From Achromobacter xylosoxidans (GTDB lineage Bacteria > Pseudomonadota > Gammaproteobacteria > Burkholderiales > Burkholderiaceae_B): a stretch of 64,000 nucleotides of DNA. The notes beneath the pieces are model-generated. The model saw only the letters and a program-made list of their open reading frames with translations. It made no database searches and had not been told where the DNA came from. The position numbers were made by a program, and so were the translations under genes. Where the stretch lies: NCBI RefSeq assembly GCF_002192695.1, contig NZ_MTLG01000117.1, forward strand, positions 1 through 64,000, read 5' to 3'. Shown here piece by piece: positions 31,494 to 43,175 of the stretch; positions within the stretch are counted from its first letter, which is position 1, and each line of letters starts with the position of its first letter.

Positions 31494-33749
31494 ATGAACA
31501 AAGCAGATACATCGACGGCCTACGCCAAGGCCGGTGGGAATACTTCGGCCTCCATTTATGCAGCGATGTGCGGCGCGCTGATGTCGCCAGGCCTGGCCCT
31601 GGCGCAGGGCAGCGTGGCGCCAGGCGCGGTGCATGAACTGTCGCCGGTGCACGTGCAGGGTCAGGCGGTCAGCGATGGCTACGAGGCCAACATCGCTTCC
31701 TCTCCCAAGATGACGGCGCCCCTGCTGGACACACCGCGTTCGGTCACCGTGATCACTGAACAGCTGATGCGCGACCGTGCGGCCACCTCGCTGATGGACG
31801 TGCTGCGCACTGCCCCGGGCATCACCTTTGGCGCCGGCGAGGGCGGCACGCCCACCGGCGACCGGCCCTTCGTGCGCGGCTACGAAGCCAGCACCGACAT
31901 GATGGTCGACGGCATGCGCGACCTGGGCCGCTTCTCGCACGAGACCTTCAACCTGGAGTCGGTCGAGATCCTGAAGGGCCCCAGCTCCGCCTATTCCGGC
32001 CGCGGTTCGACCGGCGGCAGCATCAACCTGGTCAGCAAGAGCCCCAAGCTGGAGAACTTTGCGGAAGGCACCGTCGGCGTGGGCACCGACGACAACTGGC
32101 GCCTGACCGGCGACGGCAACTGGGCGCTGGGCGAAAGCTCGGCATTCCGCCTGAACTTCATGAAGCAGGGCGGCGACATCCCGGGCCGCGACCACGTCGA
32201 GACCGACCGCTGGGGCGTGGCCCCCTCGTTCTCCTGGGGCCTGGGTACGCCCACGCAAGTCACGCTCAGCTACTACCACCTGCAGAACGACGACACGCCC
32301 GACCTGGGCATTCCGTTCAAGAACGAGTCGCGCCCGGACCGCGTCACGCCGCCCAAAGTGGACCGCGACAACTACTACGGCTTGATCGGCCGCGACTACC
32401 GCAAGAACCAGGCCGACATGACCACCCTGATGGTCGAACACAAGTTCAGCGACAAGCTGAAGCTGCGCAACGGCACGCGTTACAGCGAGTCCACCAACGA
32501 ATACGTGATGACGCGCCCGTCCTTCGACAATTGCGCGGCGCGCGTGGGCGGCAGGCCCAACCCCGCCTATGGCGTGGCGCCGTGCTCGAACGAGGCTGAC
32601 GGCGTGCAGATGAGCAAAGCGCTGCGCAGCCTGAACCAGACCAACCGCTCCTTCATCAACCAGACCGACATGTTCGGCGAATTCACCGCCGGCGGCCTGC
32701 GCCACAGCTATGTGGCCGGCCTGGAGTTCAGCACCGAAACGATCAGCAAGCGCGACGGCGTGCCCTCGGGCGGCTTCGACAAGACCTTGGTGGATGACCT
32801 GTACAACCCGAATCCCCGCCAGCCCTACACCGGCAGCCTGAGCTGGGGCCCGCGCTACGACGCCGCCAAGACCATCACGCGCGCCGCCTACGTGTTCGAC
32901 ACCGTCAAGTTCAGCGAGCAATGGGAAGCCAATGCCGGCCTGCGCTATGACAACTACCGCGTGACCAGCGGCAATGTCGAGCGCACCGACAATATGTGGA
33001 ACTACCAGCTGGGCCTGGTCTACAAGCCCGCGCCCAACGGCAGCATCTACGTGTCCTACGGCACCTCGTCCAACCCTTCCGGCGAAACGGCGGGCCAGTC
33101 CGGTGGCGCGGACGGCGCGGCCGGCGGCCGCCTGACCGCGGGCACCGCGGCCCTGGCGCCCGAGAAGAGCCGCAGCATCGAGCTGGGCACCAAGTGGGAT
33201 GTGTTCGACGAGCGCCTGTCGTTGACGGCGGCGGTGTTCGAAACCCGCAAGACCGACGCGCGCAGCTCCGATCCCATCACCGGCGACGTGACGCTGGCCG
33301 GCAGCAACCGCGTGCGCGGCATCGAGCTGGGCGTGGCGGGATCCATCACCCCCAAGTGGCAGGTCTGGGGCGGCTACAGCTACATGGACCCGAAGGTCAC
33401 CAGCTACCAGAGCGGCGGCACCGACTTCAGCGGCAATCAGATGAAGTTCATTGCCCGCCAGAGCGCCAGCCTGTGGACGACCTACAAGTTCCTGCCTGAA
33501 TTGACGGTGGGCGCGGGCGCCACCTACACGGGCAAGCGCTATGTGGATGACGCCAACGTCTATCAGCTGCCTTCCTACTGGCGCTACGACGCGATGGCGG
33601 CGTATCAGTTCAACAAGAACTTCGGCCTGCAGTTGAACCTGAACAACCTGACCGACGAGACCATCTACGAGGCCTCGCACGTGGGCCTGTTCAGCTATGT
33701 GGCGCCGGGCCGTTCGGCGATGCTGACCGCCACGTTCCGGTACAACTGA
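31494..33749 (+). CDS. TonB-dependent siderophore receptor
   Basis: 751 residues. After a signal region ending near ALAQGS, a short TonB-box area (HELSPVHVQG) leads to the plug domain (TPRSVTVITEQLMRDRAATS, LRTAPGITFGAGEGG, PFVRGYEASTDMMVDGMRD, EILKGPSSAYSGRGSTGGSI). The rest is a 22-strand barrel ending in Phe-containing ATFRYN, the normal outer-membrane signature. It takes up a ferric siderophore; the plug wording and length fit catecholate receptors of the Fiu/BfrA kind, but the ligand is not certain. No biosynthesis or permease genes lie beside it. Confidence 0.92.
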   Translation: MNKADTSTAYAKAGGNTSASIYAAMCGALMSPGLALAQGSVAPGAVHELSPVHVQGQAVSDGYEANIASSPKMTAPLLDTPRSVTVITEQLMRDRAATSLMDVLRTAPGITFGAGEGGTPTGDRPFVRGYEASTDMMVDGMRDLGRFSHETFNLESVEILKGPSSAYSGRGSTGGSINLVSKSPKLENFAEGTVGVGTDDNWRLTGDGNWALGESSAFRLNFMKQGGDIPGRDHVETDRWGVAPSFSWGLGTPTQVTLSYYHLQNDDTPDLGIPFKNESRPDRVTPPKVDRDNYYGLIGRDYRKNQADMTTLMVEHKFSDKLKLRNGTRYSESTNEYVMTRPSFDNCAARVGGRPNPAYGVAPCSNEADGVQMSKALRSLNQTNRSFINQTDMFGEFTAGGLRHSYVAGLEFSTETISKRDGVPSGGFDKTLVDDLYNPNPRQPYTGSLSWGPRYDAAKTITRAAYVFDTVKFSEQWEANAGLRYDNYRVTSGNVERTDNMWNYQLGLVYKPAPNGSIYVSYGTSSNPSGETAGQSGGADGAAGGRLTAGTAALAPEKSRSIELGTKWDVFDERLSLTAAVFETRKTDARSSDPITGDVTLAGSNRVRGIELGVAGSITPKWQVWGGYSYMDPKVTSYQSGGTDFSGNQMKFIARQSASLWTTYKFLPELTVGAGATYTGKRYVDDANVYQLPSYWRYDAMAAYQFNKNFGLQLNLNNLTDETIYEASHVGLFSYVAPGRSAMLTATFRYN

Positions 33750-33751
33750 CG

Positions 33752-33791
33752 CGCAGCGCGCCAGCCCCGCTCTTGCGGGACTGGCGCTGCG
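33752..33791. terminator. Hairpin between converging receptor and Bug genes
   Basis: CGCAGCGCGCCAGCCCCGC and GCGGGACTGGCGCTGCG form a long GC-rich stem with a two-base bulge and one mismatch. It fills the 52-base gap between the stop codons of two converging genes and can act in both directions. Confidence 0.6.
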
Positions 33792-33801
33792 GATTTGCGG
33801 A

Positions 33802-34821
33802 TCAGTCGATGCGCGCGCCGGAGATCTTGACGGCTTCGGCCCACTTCGCGATTTCCTGCTGCACGAAGGCCTGGAACTGTTCTGGCGTGGACGGCGTGAA
33901 TTCGCTGCCGGACGCGACGATCTTCTCCTTGGTCTTCGGATCGGCCATGACTTCGCGCATGTCCGCCGAGATCTTCTCCACCAGCGGCTTGGGCGTTCCC
34001 TTGGGCGCGAAGAAACCCGACCAGGGCGGCGCGGCATAGCCCGCGAAGCCTTGTTCGGCCACCGTGGGATAGTCGGGCGCGCTGGCGAAGCGTTCGCCCG
34101 TGGTCAGGGCCACGATCTTCAGTTTTCCGCTCTTGGCATAGGCCTGCACGGCGGGCAGGCCGGTAATGCCCACCTGGATCTGGCCGCCCAGCAGGTCGGT
34201 CACCATTGGCGAGCTGCCGCGGTAAGGAATGTGCGAGATCTCGAACTTGCCCTGGTTCTTGATCAGTTCCATGCCCAGGTGCGACGCTGTGCCGTTGCCG
34301 TCCGAACCGTAGGAGTAGTGCGCGTCGGGCTTCTTCAGCAGGGCGATGAGTTCCTGCAGATTGTTGGCCGGTACGTCGTTGTTGACGACGATGGCGTTGG
34401 GATACAGCGTGGCTTGCGTGATGGCCTCGAAATCCTTGACCGGGTCATAGCGCATGTTCTTGTAGAGCGAGGTGTTGATGCCATGCGAGCCCGTTACGCC
34501 CAGCACCAGGGTGTAGCCGTCGGGCGCGGCGCGCGCCACGTACTCCGAACCGACGTTGCCGCCCGCGCCGGGCTTGTTTTCCACCACGACCGGTTGTCCC
34601 CACTTCTTGGAGAGTCCCTCTGCCACCAGGCGCGCGGTGATGTCGGTGGCGCCGCCTGCTGGGAAGGGCACGACGATGGTGACTGCGCGCGTGGGGAAAT
34701 TGTCCGTGCCCTGCGCGAAGGCGGGAGCGGCGGCCAGCCCGATGGCGCCGGCGAACAGTGCCAGAATGGTGCGGCGGGTGGTCGGCCGCGAGTGAGTTGC
34801 GGAGATGGTCGAGTACTTCAT
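33802..34821 (-). CDS. Bug-family periplasmic solute receptor
   Basis: 339 residues. The signal sequence has a twin-arginine-like TTRRTILALFAGAIGLA and cleaves near AFAQGT. The receptor signature is PTRAVTIVVPFPAGGATDI and VENKPGAGGNVGSEYV, with the Asp-Gly-Tyr of APDGYTLV. It is the last gene in a minus-strand group with two SDRs and an isocitrate-lyase-family enzyme, separated from the SDR by 56 bases. It should bind the substrate of this pathway. No TctAB membrane genes accompany it. Confidence 0.9.
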   Translation of the reverse strand: MKYSTISATHSRPTTRRTILALFAGAIGLAAAPAFAQGTDNFPTRAVTIVVPFPAGGATDITARLVAEGLSKKWGQPVVVENKPGAGGNVGSEYVARAAPDGYTLVLGVTGSHGINTSLYKNMRYDPVKDFEAITQATLYPNAIVVNNDVPANNLQELIALLKKPDAHYSYGSDGNGTASHLGMELIKNQGKFEISHIPYRGSSPMVTDLLGGQIQVGITGLPAVQAYAKSGKLKIVALTTGERFASAPDYPTVAEQGFAGYAAPPWSGFFAPKGTPKPLVEKISADMREVMADPKTKEKIVASGSEFTPSTPEQFQAFVQQEIAKWAEAVKISGARID

Positions 34822-34877
34822 GGTTCAAGCCCCTTGTAGTGTGATGTAAGCCTTGCGTGAAGTTGGCGGCGGCTGCG

Positions 34878-35651
34878 CTAGAGCGCGGTGTATCCGCCGT
34901 CCGCGCGTATGTCCGCGCCCGTGATGAACGATGCGGCATCGCTGATCAGGAAAACTGCCGTTTGGGCGATTTCGGCGGCGGTGCCGAGGCGTCCGGCTGG
35001 ATACTTGGCCGACAGCGCGGCGCTGGCCGCTTGCGCGCTGCCGTAGCGTGCGACCAGCCTGCTGGTGAGCACCGCGCCCGGAGAAAGGCTCAGGCCGCGG
35101 ATGCCGTCGGCCCCATGGTCCACCGCGATGACGCGCGCCAGCGCGATCAGGCCGGCCTTGCTGGCGCCATAGGCGCCGCGGCCTGGCGCGGCGACGCTGC
35201 CCAGCTGCGACGCGATGTTCAGCACCACGCCGCCGCCGGTCCGCGCCATGTGAGGGATGGCGTGCTTGCTCATCAGCCATGCGCCGGTCAGGTTCACGTC
35301 CAGCGCCTGCCGCCATTGTTCCAGCGTCAAGTCCGCGATCTTGTTGCTCGGCGTGACGGTGGCGGCGTTGTTCACCAGGGCGTGGATGGCGCCCCAGCGC
35401 GCGACAGTTTGCTCGACGGCTTCGCGGGTGGCGTCCGCGTCAGTCACGTCGCAGGCGCGCGCCAGCACGAGGGCATCCGGCGCGTCCAGTGTCCGGCGGC
35501 AGTGCGCGAGCAGTTCCGGATCCCGGTCCAACAGGGCCACGCGGGCGCCGGCAAGCAGGCAGTGGGCTGCAATCGCCTGGCCCAGTCCGCCGGCCGCGCC
35601 GGTCACGATCACGGTCTTGCCGTTCAGTGCAGGTATGCCGGTCGTCGTCAT
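34878..35651 (-). CDS. Short-chain dehydrogenase/reductase
   Basis: 257 residues from the ATG giving MTTTGIPALN, four bases inside the end of the upstream SDR gene. The cofactor loop VIVTGAAGGLGQAI, the Asp of ALLDRD (favouring NAD), NNAATVTP, the Ser of LNIASQLG and YGASKAGL are in place, and it ends ADGGYTAL. The substrate is unknown. Two adjacent coupled SDRs suggest successive oxidations of a polyol or hydroxyacid. Confidence 0.88.
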   Translation of the reverse strand: MTTTGIPALNGKTVIVTGAAGGLGQAIAAHCLLAGARVALLDRDPELLAHCRRTLDAPDALVLARACDVTDADATREAVEQTVARWGAIHALVNNAATVTPSNKIADLTLEQWRQALDVNLTGAWLMSKHAIPHMARTGGGVVLNIASQLGSVAAPGRGAYGASKAGLIALARVIAVDHGADGIRGLSLSPGAVLTSRLVARYGSAQAASAALSAKYPAGRLGTAAEIAQTAVFLISDAASFITGADIRADGGYTAL

Positions 35652-36367
35652 AGCGGCATCGCTCCCAGCGAGGCGCCGCCGCAGACATAGAGCGTCTGTC
35701 CGGTGATGGCGCCGGCCTGCTCGCCCAGGAAGAAGGCGATGGCCGCGGCCACTTCGCGCGCTTCGATCAGGCGTCCCAGCGGCAGGTCCACCCGCGGCGG
35801 CGCGCCGCGCTTCGGGTCGTGCAGCATCGGGGTGTCGACCGCGCCGGGCGCGATTACGTTGACGGTAATGCCGCGGGCGATGAGTTCGGCCGCCAGGCTG
35901 CGCGCCAGGCCAATCTGTGCGGACTTCGTCGCGGCGTAGGCCAGGCGATGGGCGCGCCCCAGCACGGCGCGGCTGGACACCAGCGCGATGCGGCCGCGGC
36001 GGTCCGGCAATTGCGGCGCCAACGCGCGGACCAGCGCCATTGGCGCGGCCCCATGCAGTTGCCACAGCAATTCCGTGTCTTCTGGCCGCGTATCCAGCGC
36101 GCCGCCGGTGCGCACCACGCCGGCGCAATGCGCCAGCGCGGTCGGGGCGCAGTCGTCCAGCAGGGCGCACAGGCCACGCAAGGCGGCGGGGTCGGCCAGA
36201 TCGCAACGCAGATGGCGATACTGCCCGTGGTCCAGGATGGCTGCAGGTGCGATGTCCACGCCCGTCACCCGCCAGTCCGACGCCAGCAGCAGCTCGGCCA
36301 GCGCCAGGCCGATGCCGGACGATGAGCCCGTCAGGACGCAATGCGCCTGCGCATTCCGCTCAGTCAT
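35648..36367 (-). CDS. Short-chain dehydrogenase/reductase
   Basis: 239 residues with the SDR fold: CVLTGSSSGIGLAL, Asp in TGVDIAPA, AHCAGVV in place of the NNAG loop, the Ser pair in LVSSRAV, the catalytic YAATKSA and TGQTLYVCGGASL near the end. AHCAGVV lacks the Asn of the usual motif but other SDRs share this. Its stop overlaps the next gene by four bases. It begins ten bases after the lyase gene, so lyase, SDRs and Bug receptor form one operon. Confidence 0.87.
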   Translation of the reverse strand: MTERNAQAHCVLTGSSSGIGLALAELLLASDWRVTGVDIAPAAILDHGQYRHLRCDLADPAALRGLCALLDDCAPTALAHCAGVVRTGGALDTRPEDTELLWQLHGAAPMALVRALAPQLPDRRGRIALVSSRAVLGRAHRLAYAATKSAQIGLARSLAAELIARGITVNVIAPGAVDTPMLHDPKRGAPPRVDLPLGRLIEAREVAAAIAFFLGEQAGAITGQTLYVCGGASLGAMPL

Positions 36368-36377
36368 GGCCGGGTAC

Positions 36378-37274
36378 TCAGTCAGCCAGCGTCGTCAGGC
36401 GCTTTTCCATGGCGCGCATCTGCTCGTAGCCCATCAGCTGCATGATGTCTTCGATGCCGACCAGCAGGTCGGGGCGGTCCGCAGGCTCGCCGCTGGCAAT
36501 CACGCCCTGCATGACCTGCAAGGCCTGGCGCATGCCGTGGATGGCGGCGGCGGGTAGCATGCGGGGCAGGCTGATGCGCTTGACGCCGATTTCCTTCAGC
36601 CGGGGCAGCGGAATCAGCGGCGTGGTGGGGCGGTTGCGGATGCCGAATCCCATGTTGATGCTGACCGGGATGCCGGCGGCGTCGACCAGGCGCTTGATGT
36701 CGTCCTCGGTGCGCACGGCGTCGGGAAACAGCATGTCGGCGCCGGCCTTGGCATAGGCGCGGGCGCGCTTGACCGCGCCTTCGATGCCTTCGATCGCCAG
36801 GGAGTCCGTGCGGGCGATGATGACGAAGTCATCGTCGCGCCGCGCCAGGCAGGCGGCCTCGATCTTCTTGACCATTTCCGCCTCGCTCACCACGTCCTTG
36901 CCGGGCATGTGGCCGCAACGCTTGGGGCTGACCTGGTCTTCGAGGTTGATGCCAGCGACGCCGGCTTCCTCGAACATCTGCACCGTGTGGTAGACGTTCA
37001 CCGGGTTGCCGTAGCCGGTGTCGGCGTCAGCCGTGAGGGGAATGGCGACGGAGCGCGCGAGGTGGCGGCAATGGGTGACGTTTTCCGACAGGCCCATCAC
37101 GCCGATGTCGGCGACGCCCAGCAGCGCATTCGACACGGCGGCGCCGCTGGTGCAGGCGGTCTTGAAGCCCGCGGCCTCGACCAGGCGGATGCTGTATCCA
37201 TCGTACACACCGGGGGAGACGATGAAGGGTTCGTTCTTCAGCAATTGCCGGAACTGGTGGCGCGGGTTGTTCAT
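36378..37274 (-). CDS. Isocitrate lyase/PEP mutase-family C-C lyase
   Basis: 298 residues from the ATG giving MNNPRHQF, with GGAG nine bases upstream. The metal site DADTGYG, the LEDQV strand and the K-R-C-G-H signature (PKRCGHMPGK) are present; that last motif marks lyases such as isocitrate and 2-methylisocitrate lyases rather than mutases. IIARTDSLA follows. It should split a 2-hydroxy- or methyl-substituted di- or tricarboxylate. The order lyase-GntR-aconitase resembles a methylcitrate cluster, but no methylcitrate synthase gene is present and the C-terminal third differs from PrpB. The substrate may be a product of the aconitase homologue encoded across the control region. Confidence 0.83.
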   Translation of the reverse strand: MNNPRHQFRQLLKNEPFIVSPGVYDGYSIRLVEAAGFKTACTSGAAVSNALLGVADIGVMGLSENVTHCRHLARSVAIPLTADADTGYGNPVNVYHTVQMFEEAGVAGINLEDQVSPKRCGHMPGKDVVSEAEMVKKIEAACLARRDDDFVIIARTDSLAIEGIEGAVKRARAYAKAGADMLFPDAVRTEDDIKRLVDAAGIPVSINMGFGIRNRPTTPLIPLPRLKEIGVKRISLPRMLPAAAIHGMRQALQVMQGVIASGEPADRPDLLVGIEDIMQLMGYEQMRAMEKRLTTLAD

Positions 37275-37296
37275 GTCGTACTGCTCCAAAGGAATG

Positions 37297-38019
37297 TCAG
37301 GCAGCCGAGACAGGGTGCCCGGCGATGCCGGACGCCCCTTCGGCCAGATGTTCAAAAAGGTGTTGCGCCGCGCGTTCGATGTGCGAGCGCATGAGCGATT
37401 CCGCCAACTCGGCGTCGCGCGCGCGGATCGCGCGCAGGATCTGCCAGTGTTCGGCGTAGGCGTCGTCCTTGCGTTCCAGCACGGTGCCGGAATGCCGGCG
37501 GTAGACACGCAGCAGGTGGTAGAGGTCGCCGCAAAGGGCATTGATGATGCGGTTGTTGCCGCTGGCCCGCACGATGCGCTCATGGAAGTCGAAGACCCGC
37601 GGCGCGGACGCGCCGCCATTCGCCGCTTCCAGGCGGCGCTGACGGTCCTGTTCCAGCTCGGCCAGCAATTGCGCGATTTCGTCGTCGCTCATGCGGCGGG
37701 TGGCCAGGTTGCAGGCCACGCCTTCCAGCGCCATGCGCATCTGGAACAGTTCCAGCGCGGACTCTGCCGACAGCGTCACCACGCGCGCCTTGATGTAGGG
37801 CTCGCGCGTGATCAGCTGGATACCCTGCAGGCGGCGCACGGCCTCCCGAACCGGACCACGGCTGACGCCGAATTCTTGCGCCAGCGCGACTTCATTGATG
37901 ACGCTGCCCGGAGCCAGCCGGCCCTGGTAAATCGCGTCCAGCACCTGGTCGAACACCACGTCGGCCAGCGGGCCGGAGGCGTCTTCCTTGGTGGCGATGG
38001 AGATCGTGGCGGTGTTCAT
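37297..38019 (-). CDS. GntR-family regulator (FCD/FadR-type)
   Basis: 240 residues. An N-terminal winged helix (VFDQVLDAIYQGRLAPGSVI, EFGVSRGPVREAVRRLQ) is followed by the all-helical FCD domain with the metal-binding Asp/His pattern (DFHERIVRASGNNRI, HWQILRAIRARD, MRSHIE). It should sense a carboxylic acid. It precedes the lyase gene by 22 bases and faces the aconitase gene; three TGTTGACA-type sites lie in the 262-base space, one touching its own start codon. Confidence 0.9.
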   Translation of the reverse strand: MNTATISIATKEDASGPLADVVFDQVLDAIYQGRLAPGSVINEVALAQEFGVSRGPVREAVRRLQGIQLITREPYIKARVVTLSAESALELFQMRMALEGVACNLATRRMSDDEIAQLLAELEQDRQRRLEAANGGASAPRVFDFHERIVRASGNNRIINALCGDLYHLLRVYRRHSGTVLERKDDAYAEHWQILRAIRARDAELAESLMRSHIERAAQHLFEHLAEGASGIAGHPVSAA

Positions 38020-38060
38020 AGTGTTGACAGCCTATCAAAGGAATTTAAAAAGTGTCAACT
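38018..38060. promoter_or_regulatory. Two candidate GntR operators at the regulator's own promoter
   Basis: GTGTTGACAG (38021-38030) and AGTGTCAACT (38051-38060, the inverse of AGTTGACACT) lie 30 bases apart, the first directly upstream of the GntR start codon. Both match the perfect site at 38247-38264. Binding here would repress the regulator and the lyase-SDR-Bug genes behind it. Confidence 0.55.
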
Positions 38061-38246
38061 CTTTTGGAGTTGTCTTTGTTGTGAGCGAAGTGCTGGACTG
38101 CTATCGATATCATGGGTAATTCGCCTATTTTATCGAAGTATTTTCGGGTTATCCCTAGGCGAGAGAGGTTCGGTCAGCTATCTACACTTTCTTTGGCTCT
38201 TCTCTGAACTGTATTTATTGGGTCTAGTGTTCGGATATGCCCAGGC

Positions 38247-38264
38247 AATAGTGTTGACACTATT
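38247..38264. promoter_or_regulatory. Perfect palindrome, candidate GntR operator before the aconitase gene
   Basis: AATAGTGTTGACACTATT is an exact 8-2-8 inverted repeat ending 17 bases before the aconitase start. It carries the GT-N4-AC core common in FadR-type sites. The position over the ribosome-binding region suggests repression of the plus-strand operon. Confidence 0.65.
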
Positions 38265-38281
38265 ATTTCCTAGGCCGTAAG

Positions 38282-41017
<2,736 letters not shown>

Positions 41018-41047
41018 TAACGCGCATTTCCCGGGAAACACGACATC

Positions 41048-42409
41048 ATGCTGGATCTCTTACTTACCAATGCAAGACTGTATTTGCCGCAGCAGGGGCT
41101 GACCGAGGGGGTGCTGGGCGTCATCGACGGCCGCATCGCGATCATCGCCGAGCCGGGCACCCCGCTGGAGGCACGCGAAACCATAGACTGCCAGGGTCTT
41201 TGGGTGTTGCCGGGCCTGATCGATCCGCACGTGCATTTCGGCTTCGGCTCGCCGGAAACCGACTTCGAAACCGAATCGCGCTTCGCCGCGCTGGGTGGAA
41301 CCACCTCCGTGCTGTCCTTCCACCGTTCGGCGGACATCCGCGAGTCTTTTGACAAGGTGCGTGACCGCGCCCTGTCGCAAAGCTGCGTGGATTTTGGCTT
41401 TCATTTCGGCATCACCAGCAATCTGCACGTGGAGACGCTGGAGGAAATCTCGCGCCGCTTCAACGTGAATTCCTACAAGCTCTACATGATGTACAAGGGC
41501 GCCGCGGGCCTGTCCAAGGGCTTTACCGACATCGATGACGGCCTGCTGTATTCGGCGCTGCGCGCCACCGCGGCGATCCCGGGCGCGATCATGGGCGTGC
41601 ATTGCGAAAACGTCGAAGTGATTCCCGTCCTGCGGGATCCGTTGCGCGCCGCCGGCCGCGACGACCTGAAAGCCTGGAACGAGCAGAGCCCGGACTTCCT
41701 GGAAGCGGAAAACGTACACCGCGTCTGCTACTTCGCGGCCAAGACCGGCGCCGCGGTCAATATCGTGCACCTGAGCAGCCGCGAGGCGCTGGACGAGGCG
41801 CGGCGCCACCGGCGCACGCCGGACGCGCCGCCCATCTATGTCGAGACCTGCCCGCACTATCTGTTCCTGAACGACGAATCGCCCGCCGGGACCTATGCCA
41901 AGGTTAACCCGCCCGTGCGCGGGCAGGAAGATGTGGACGCGATGTGGGAGGGCGTGCTGGACGGTTCCATCACCACCATCGGCACTGACCACGTGCCGCG
42001 TAAGCGCGCCACCAAGGACACCGACATCTGGGCGGCCAGCAACGGTTTCCCCGGCACCGGCCTGATGCTGCCGATTCTGCTGCATGAAGGCTATCACCGC
42101 CGTGGCGTGCCGCTGGAAACGCTGATGAAGGTCAGCGCGGAGAATTCCGCCCGCATCTATCAAATGCCGGGCAAGGGCAGCATCGAGATCGGCAAGGACG
42201 CCGACCTGGTGCTGGTGGACCCCGACCTGGAGCGCACCGTCGATCCCGCCACGCTCGAATCCAATTCCGATTACTCGCCCTACGAGGGCATGACCCTGAA
42301 GGGCTGGCCCGTGCGCACCCTGGTGCGCGGGCGCACCGTGGCGCTGGACGGCCGCATCACCGATGCCGCGCGCAGCAACCCGGGCGGCCGCTATCTCAAG
42401 CGTCTTTGA
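41048..42409 (+). CDS. Cyclic amidohydrolase (dihydropyrimidinase/allantoinase/hydantoinase family)
   Basis: 453 residues. The binuclear metal ligands can be placed: IDPHVHFGFG (His pair near 62-64), the carboxylated Lys of NSYKLYMMYKG (near 143), His of GVHCENV (near 184), His of NIVHLSS (near 240) and Asp of IGTDHVPR (near 313). The family opens cyclic amide or imide rings. It lies 30 bases after the aconitase gene and 33 before the amidase gene. The two hydrolases together suggest ring opening followed by removal of ammonia or a carbamoyl group. Hydantoin, a dihydropyrimidine or a hydroxypyridine-derived imide are all possible rings. Confidence 0.87.
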   Translation: MLDLLLTNARLYLPQQGLTEGVLGVIDGRIAIIAEPGTPLEARETIDCQGLWVLPGLIDPHVHFGFGSPETDFETESRFAALGGTTSVLSFHRSADIRESFDKVRDRALSQSCVDFGFHFGITSNLHVETLEEISRRFNVNSYKLYMMYKGAAGLSKGFTDIDDGLLYSALRATAAIPGAIMGVHCENVEVIPVLRDPLRAAGRDDLKAWNEQSPDFLEAENVHRVCYFAAKTGAAVNIVHLSSREALDEARRHRRTPDAPPIYVETCPHYLFLNDESPAGTYAKVNPPVRGQEDVDAMWEGVLDGSITTIGTDHVPRKRATKDTDIWAASNGFPGTGLMLPILLHEGYHRRGVPLETLMKVSAENSARIYQMPGKGSIEIGKDADLVLVDPDLERTVDPATLESNSDYSPYEGMTLKGWPVRTLVRGRTVALDGRITDAARSNPGGRYLKRL

Positions 42410-42442
42410 ACTGAACCTACTCTCCATCTGGCAGGCACTACC

Positions 42443-43168
42443 ATGAGCGAAACCAAGCGAATCTGGGACGATTTTCTGACCGAGCGCGACAAGCAGGTGC
42501 TGGCGCAGGCCGGCTATGGCAAGCGCGGCGGCTTCGGCAAGCGTCCGGCCCTGTTCATCATCGATGTGCAGTACAACTTCTGCGGCGATACGCCCCAGGA
42601 CATCCTGGAAGGACTGAAGCAGTACCGCACCCATTGCGGCCGCGAGGCCTGGGATGCGGTGGCGCATATCGTGCCGCTGCTGGAGCTGGCGCGCGACAAG
42701 AACATTCCGGTCTTCTATACCGAAAGCGGCCGCCGCGCGGATCTGCTGGACAGCGGCGTGCAGGTGGGCAAGAACCATCGCGGTGGCGAGAAGACCGTGC
42801 TGGCCAATACCCACGCCACGCAGACCGTGGAGCCGCTGGCGCCGCGGCCGCAGGACATCCGCATCACCAAGCAGAAGCCGTCCTGCTTCTTCGGCACCAT
42901 CTTCATGAGCCACCTGAACTTCCTGGACGTGGACACGCTGATCCTGGTGGGTTGCACGTCTTCGGGCTGCCTGCGCGCCACCACGGTGGATGCCTATTCG
43001 TACAACTTCAAGGTCATCATTCCCGAAGAGGCCGCGTTCGACCGTTTCCAGGCCAGCCATGCCATGAGCCTGTTTGACCTGAACTGCAAGTATGCCGACG
43101 TGATTCCGTCGCGCGAGGTACAGGACTACCTGCGCAACCTGCCCGCGCCCGCCGCGGAACAGGCCTGA
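42443..43168 (+). CDS. Isochorismatase-fold amidase (N-carbamoylsarcosine amidase-like)
   Basis: 241 residues. The catalytic triad of the cysteine hydrolase family is visible: Asp in FIIDVQYNFCG, Lys in TKQKPSCFFGT and Cys in STSSGC-like GCTSSGCLRATTVDAYSY. An N-terminal extension of about 30 residues (DDFLTERDKQVL) is shared with N-carbamoylsarcosine, maleamate and related amidases. It should release ammonia from an amide formed by the amidohydrolase upstream. Spacing of 33 and 7 bases to its neighbours places it in the operon. Confidence 0.87.
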   Translation: MSETKRIWDDFLTERDKQVLAQAGYGKRGGFGKRPALFIIDVQYNFCGDTPQDILEGLKQYRTHCGREAWDAVAHIVPLLELARDKNIPVFYTESGRRADLLDSGVQVGKNHRGGEKTVLANTHATQTVEPLAPRPQDIRITKQKPSCFFGTIFMSHLNFLDVDTLILVGCTSSGCLRATTVDAYSYNFKVIIPEEAAFDRFQASHAMSLFDLNCKYADVIPSREVQDYLRNLPAPAAEQA

Positions 43169-43175
43169 GCCGCCC

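Noticed and set aside
31389..34037. An 882-codon open frame on the minus strand opposite the TonB receptor
   Set aside because: Low-complexity Val/Ala/Gly/His composition and no recognisable domain; it mirrors the codons of the receptor gene.
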